This document shows, piece by piece, positions 23,805 to 25,537 of a stretch of DNA of 25,537 nt. This DNA is from a virus. The position numbers and the translations under genes are program-made. The notes under the pieces are model-generated. The model saw only the letters and a program-made list of their open reading frames with translations, ran no database searches and had not been told where the DNA came from. Within the stretch, counting starts at the first letter, position 1. Each line of letters starts with the position of its first letter. The stretch covers positions 1 through 25,537 of the IMG/VR virus record IMGVR_UViG_3300023109_003069. One strand, given 5' to 3'.

Positions 23805-25537
23805 CTATAAACACCCTTTTTTTCATCCCTTTTAATCCAGGGGATTCCCTTGGACGTCATGTGACGAAGCCCCCAACCGAGCTTCCTTGAGTTGACGTCG
23901 CGTAGAAGAATATCCACGCCAGTAACCTTAGAGAGGTGCTTCAACAGCTCTGAACAGGTGCCAGCCCATTCATCTCCCGGATCAATTTGAGAATCCCGGA
24001 ATATCTCCAAAAGTTCGACAATATGAGCATACCTGCCATCGGCTTGAGTAATGCCCTCAATAGCTGGGGCTAGGTAAGCTTTAACACCAAACCGAAACTC
24101 CTTGTGCTCCTGCGGGATCTCGTAGGCGTCTATCCAAGCCGCGAAATGAGACAATTCTTTTTGCATCTTATCAAGCCACCCTTCATAGAATCCGGTGTAC
24201 TTGTTACAACTAAATATCATCAATTTATCCTTCGTACTCATGTCGAGGTCAGGAAGCATCCTCATAGATACGGGGTCGTTGTTCAACGTGATGCCAACCC
24301 GCCCGCACCAATACACCCGCCCGCTCTTTCTAAACTTGGCGTTCACAACGAATGTGTCATTCGCTACAAACTCCTTGATCTTGGACGAGAACTGAACGTG
24401 CGAGTCACCAGTACTTCCGGCCTCATCATCAACCGTCCAGAACCCGCATTCAAAAAGATGATCATTGAAATCGGTCTTACCGACGAGATACTCGGAGCAC
24501 TTCATATGACCCCCAAACAGGGCGGGCAACAGTTTGGTGTTCCACATCGTCTTACCGCAATTACTCGGCCCGACTAAGATGTGGCAGTGACCTTTCTTAG
24601 GTGTACCCTTTCTCGCGTTTTGGTATGCGTAGGCTAACCACGAGAGTTCCCATGGTAGCTGTTCCTCGCCAAACATTTTCTCAGCCCATTCGGCAATGAA
24701 CGGGAAATGTTCACCCCATTCACCCGCCCGCTCTTGCGGAGCTAAAGGGGTGATGCGAGCCGTATTGAAATACCGTTTGCCCTCGAAATGGACTACCCGG
24801 TTCTTGTCGAACACGAAAGGCACAGCCGATTCGACCCGCTTGCTCGTATGAATTTGGAACAATGCTCGCTGGCCCTCGGAGAGATTCTCCCTGCGACCTC
24901 GCTGATTGGAAATGTCGTGCCGACATTGGAGGTCTAAAAAAGCCTCCTCTTTCCCGGCTACTATAAATCCACCTATCTCATCCTCGATCAGGTAGTTCTT
25001 TCCGTCGTACCAATATTTTTCAATGCACTGACCTATCCGACCTACCTCAAATTGGGATACGAATTTGTTACCGAGAATCTCACCCCAGGTGTAGAATGGT
25101 TTATCGGCGGAGAAGCATTGCATACCCTCCGAGCGGACGATCGCAGCAGTAGGATTCCAGGTGTCATTGGCACCCGGCCCCCAGAACCATATACCTCGAG
25201 CGCCTTCAACAAAGGGGCCAGTCCACAGGTTGGGGAATTGTTTCTTTACCTCATCCTCGATCAGATCAAGTGGTATTATAGTACCCTTCCCTTCAAAGTC
25301 TTCAGCCCTACTGGTTTCGTATTGCCAGTAGTGTAGAGTGGACGCAGGGATCTTGGCATCGGAAACCTTTTTCCAACCCAATCCGAGATTGTAGTAGGTG
25401 TGAGGATTATGAAACGCAGGTTTGTCGAACCCACGGCACAGCTTGTCGAGCTCCAGCTCAGCGGAGATTCGCGTGAGCAATCTCTTGGTGGCCTTGCTCC
25501 CGTGAAGCATGATCGGTTTTTCGAACTCCCATGTTGC
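23780..25537 (-). CDS. SF3/D5-type replicative helicase (primase-helicase C-terminal part, open at window edge)
   Basis: The reading frame has an ATG at 25510 but stays open through nine more codons to the window end (…WEFEKPI), so the true start probably lies outside and the protein is longer than the 576 residues counted from that ATG. Residue numbers here count from 25510. Walker A is G314-PSNCGKT-321 in HCHILVGPSNCGKTMWN. Walker B is 358-WTVDDE-363. Motif C is 406-GITLNND-412, with Asn410/411 as the sensor. This set identifies superfamily 3 helicases, used by phages and plasmids to unwind their origin, often fused to a primase. No primase catalytic residues are clear in the visible N-terminal 250 residues. 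The C-terminal 150 residues could be a winged-helix domain. It overlaps the nuclease gene by 25 bases on the same strand. Confidence 0.85.
   Translation of the reverse strand, partial: ATWEFEKPIMLHGSKATKRLLTRISAELELDKLCRGFDKPAFHNPHTYYNLGLGWKKVSDAKIPASTLHYWQYETSRAEDFEGKGTIIPLDLIEDEVKKQFPNLWTGPFVEGARGIWFWGPGANDTWNPTAAIVRSEGMQCFSADKPFYTWGEILGNKFVSQFEVGRIGQCIEKYWYDGKNYLIEDEIGGFIVAGKEEAFLDLQCRHDISNQRGRRENLSEGQRALFQIHTSKRVESAVPFVFDKNRVVHFEGKRYFNTARITPLAPQERAGEWGEHFPFIAEWAEKMFGEEQLPWELSWLAYAYQNARKGTPKKGHCHILVGPSNCGKTMWNTKLLPALFGGHMKCSEYLVGKTDFNDHLFECGFWTVDDEAGSTGDSHVQFSSKIKEFVANDTFVVNAKFRKSGRVYWCGRVGITLNNDPVSMRMLPDLDMSTKDKLMIFSCNKYTGFYEGWLDKMQKELSHFAAWIDAYEIPQEHKEFRFGVKAYLAPAIEGITQADGRYAHIVELLEIFRDSQIDPGDEWAGTCSELLKHLSKVTGVDILLRDVNSRKLGWGLRHMTSKGIPWIKRDEKKGVYRWIISRRE

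Noticed and set aside
24104-24577. A 157-codon plus-strand frame and similar long frames antisense to the helicase
   Set aside because: They lie wholly inside the well-supported helicase gene, with no ribosome site or recognisable motif; shadows of its codon bias.
1-25537. CRISPR arrays, insertion sequences, rRNA and defence systems
   Set aside because: No direct-repeat arrays with spacers, no transposase, no rRNA segment, and no recognisable restriction, toxin-antitoxin or CBASS genes were found.

Overview
This window looks like part of the genome of a temperate, short-tailed (podovirus-type) bacteriophage, or a prophage of one. The evidence is a rightward block of virion genes (portal, scaffold, major capsid, head-tail adaptor, tail proteins), a tyrosine recombinase next to a fragment of a host tRNA gene, and a leftward block with an SF3 replicative helicase and a small nuclease. 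No terminase large subunit, endolysin, DNA polymerase or rRNA is visible. The host cannot be named from the sequence. The combination of an N4-gp56-like capsid protein, LamG proteins and a polyvalent LPD38-type protein resembles uncultured marine phage contigs; this is an impression, not a search result. Only one gene (13051) has a textbook AGGAGG ribosome binding site, and many genes start on their neighbour's stop codon (TAATG, TGATG, ATGA, GTGA). Translation therefore seems to rely on coupling or SD-independent initiation.

Layout, plus strand, 3-21439. First comes a large virion-associated polyvalent protein (3-3671, probably cut by the window edge), then the portal (3683-5728). Three small genes follow: an FN3-like protein, a basic 68-residue protein and a 93-residue protein. 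Next are a two-domain LamG protein (6499-8148) and a 78-residue protein. A cluster of tiny membrane or lipoprotein genes (8385-9234), two of them shorter than 60 codons and largely hidden by overlaps, may be the lysis or envelope module. The scaffold (9279-10304) and major capsid protein (10338-11804) follow, then a strong intrinsic terminator (11840-11875) that almost touches the next start codon. Downstream lie a lysine-rich repeat protein, a gp11-like head-tail adaptor, and a run of tail or fibre genes up to 21439. Several of these carry CBM5/12-like modules or Cys-rich segments.

Integration and control, 21436-23404. The integrase (minus strand) converges on the last tail gene, and both stop codons share one CTAG. 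Just upstream of the integrase start lies the 5' half of a tRNA-Tyr(GUA) gene, from acceptor strand to anticodon loop, with no T arm or 3' acceptor. This is the likely attP. A divergent promoter with TTGACA and a palindrome drives two small plus-strand genes, the second with a sigma-region-4/LuxR-like helix-turn-helix.

Replication, minus strand, 23346-25537. An SF3/D5-type helicase, open at the window edge, overlaps a PD-(D/E)XK-like small nuclease that in turn runs antisense into the HTH gene. The structural genes would assemble a capsid with a short tail and glycan-binding decorations. The integrase, att site and regulator suggest lysogeny, and the helicase and nuclease would serve genome replication and processing.
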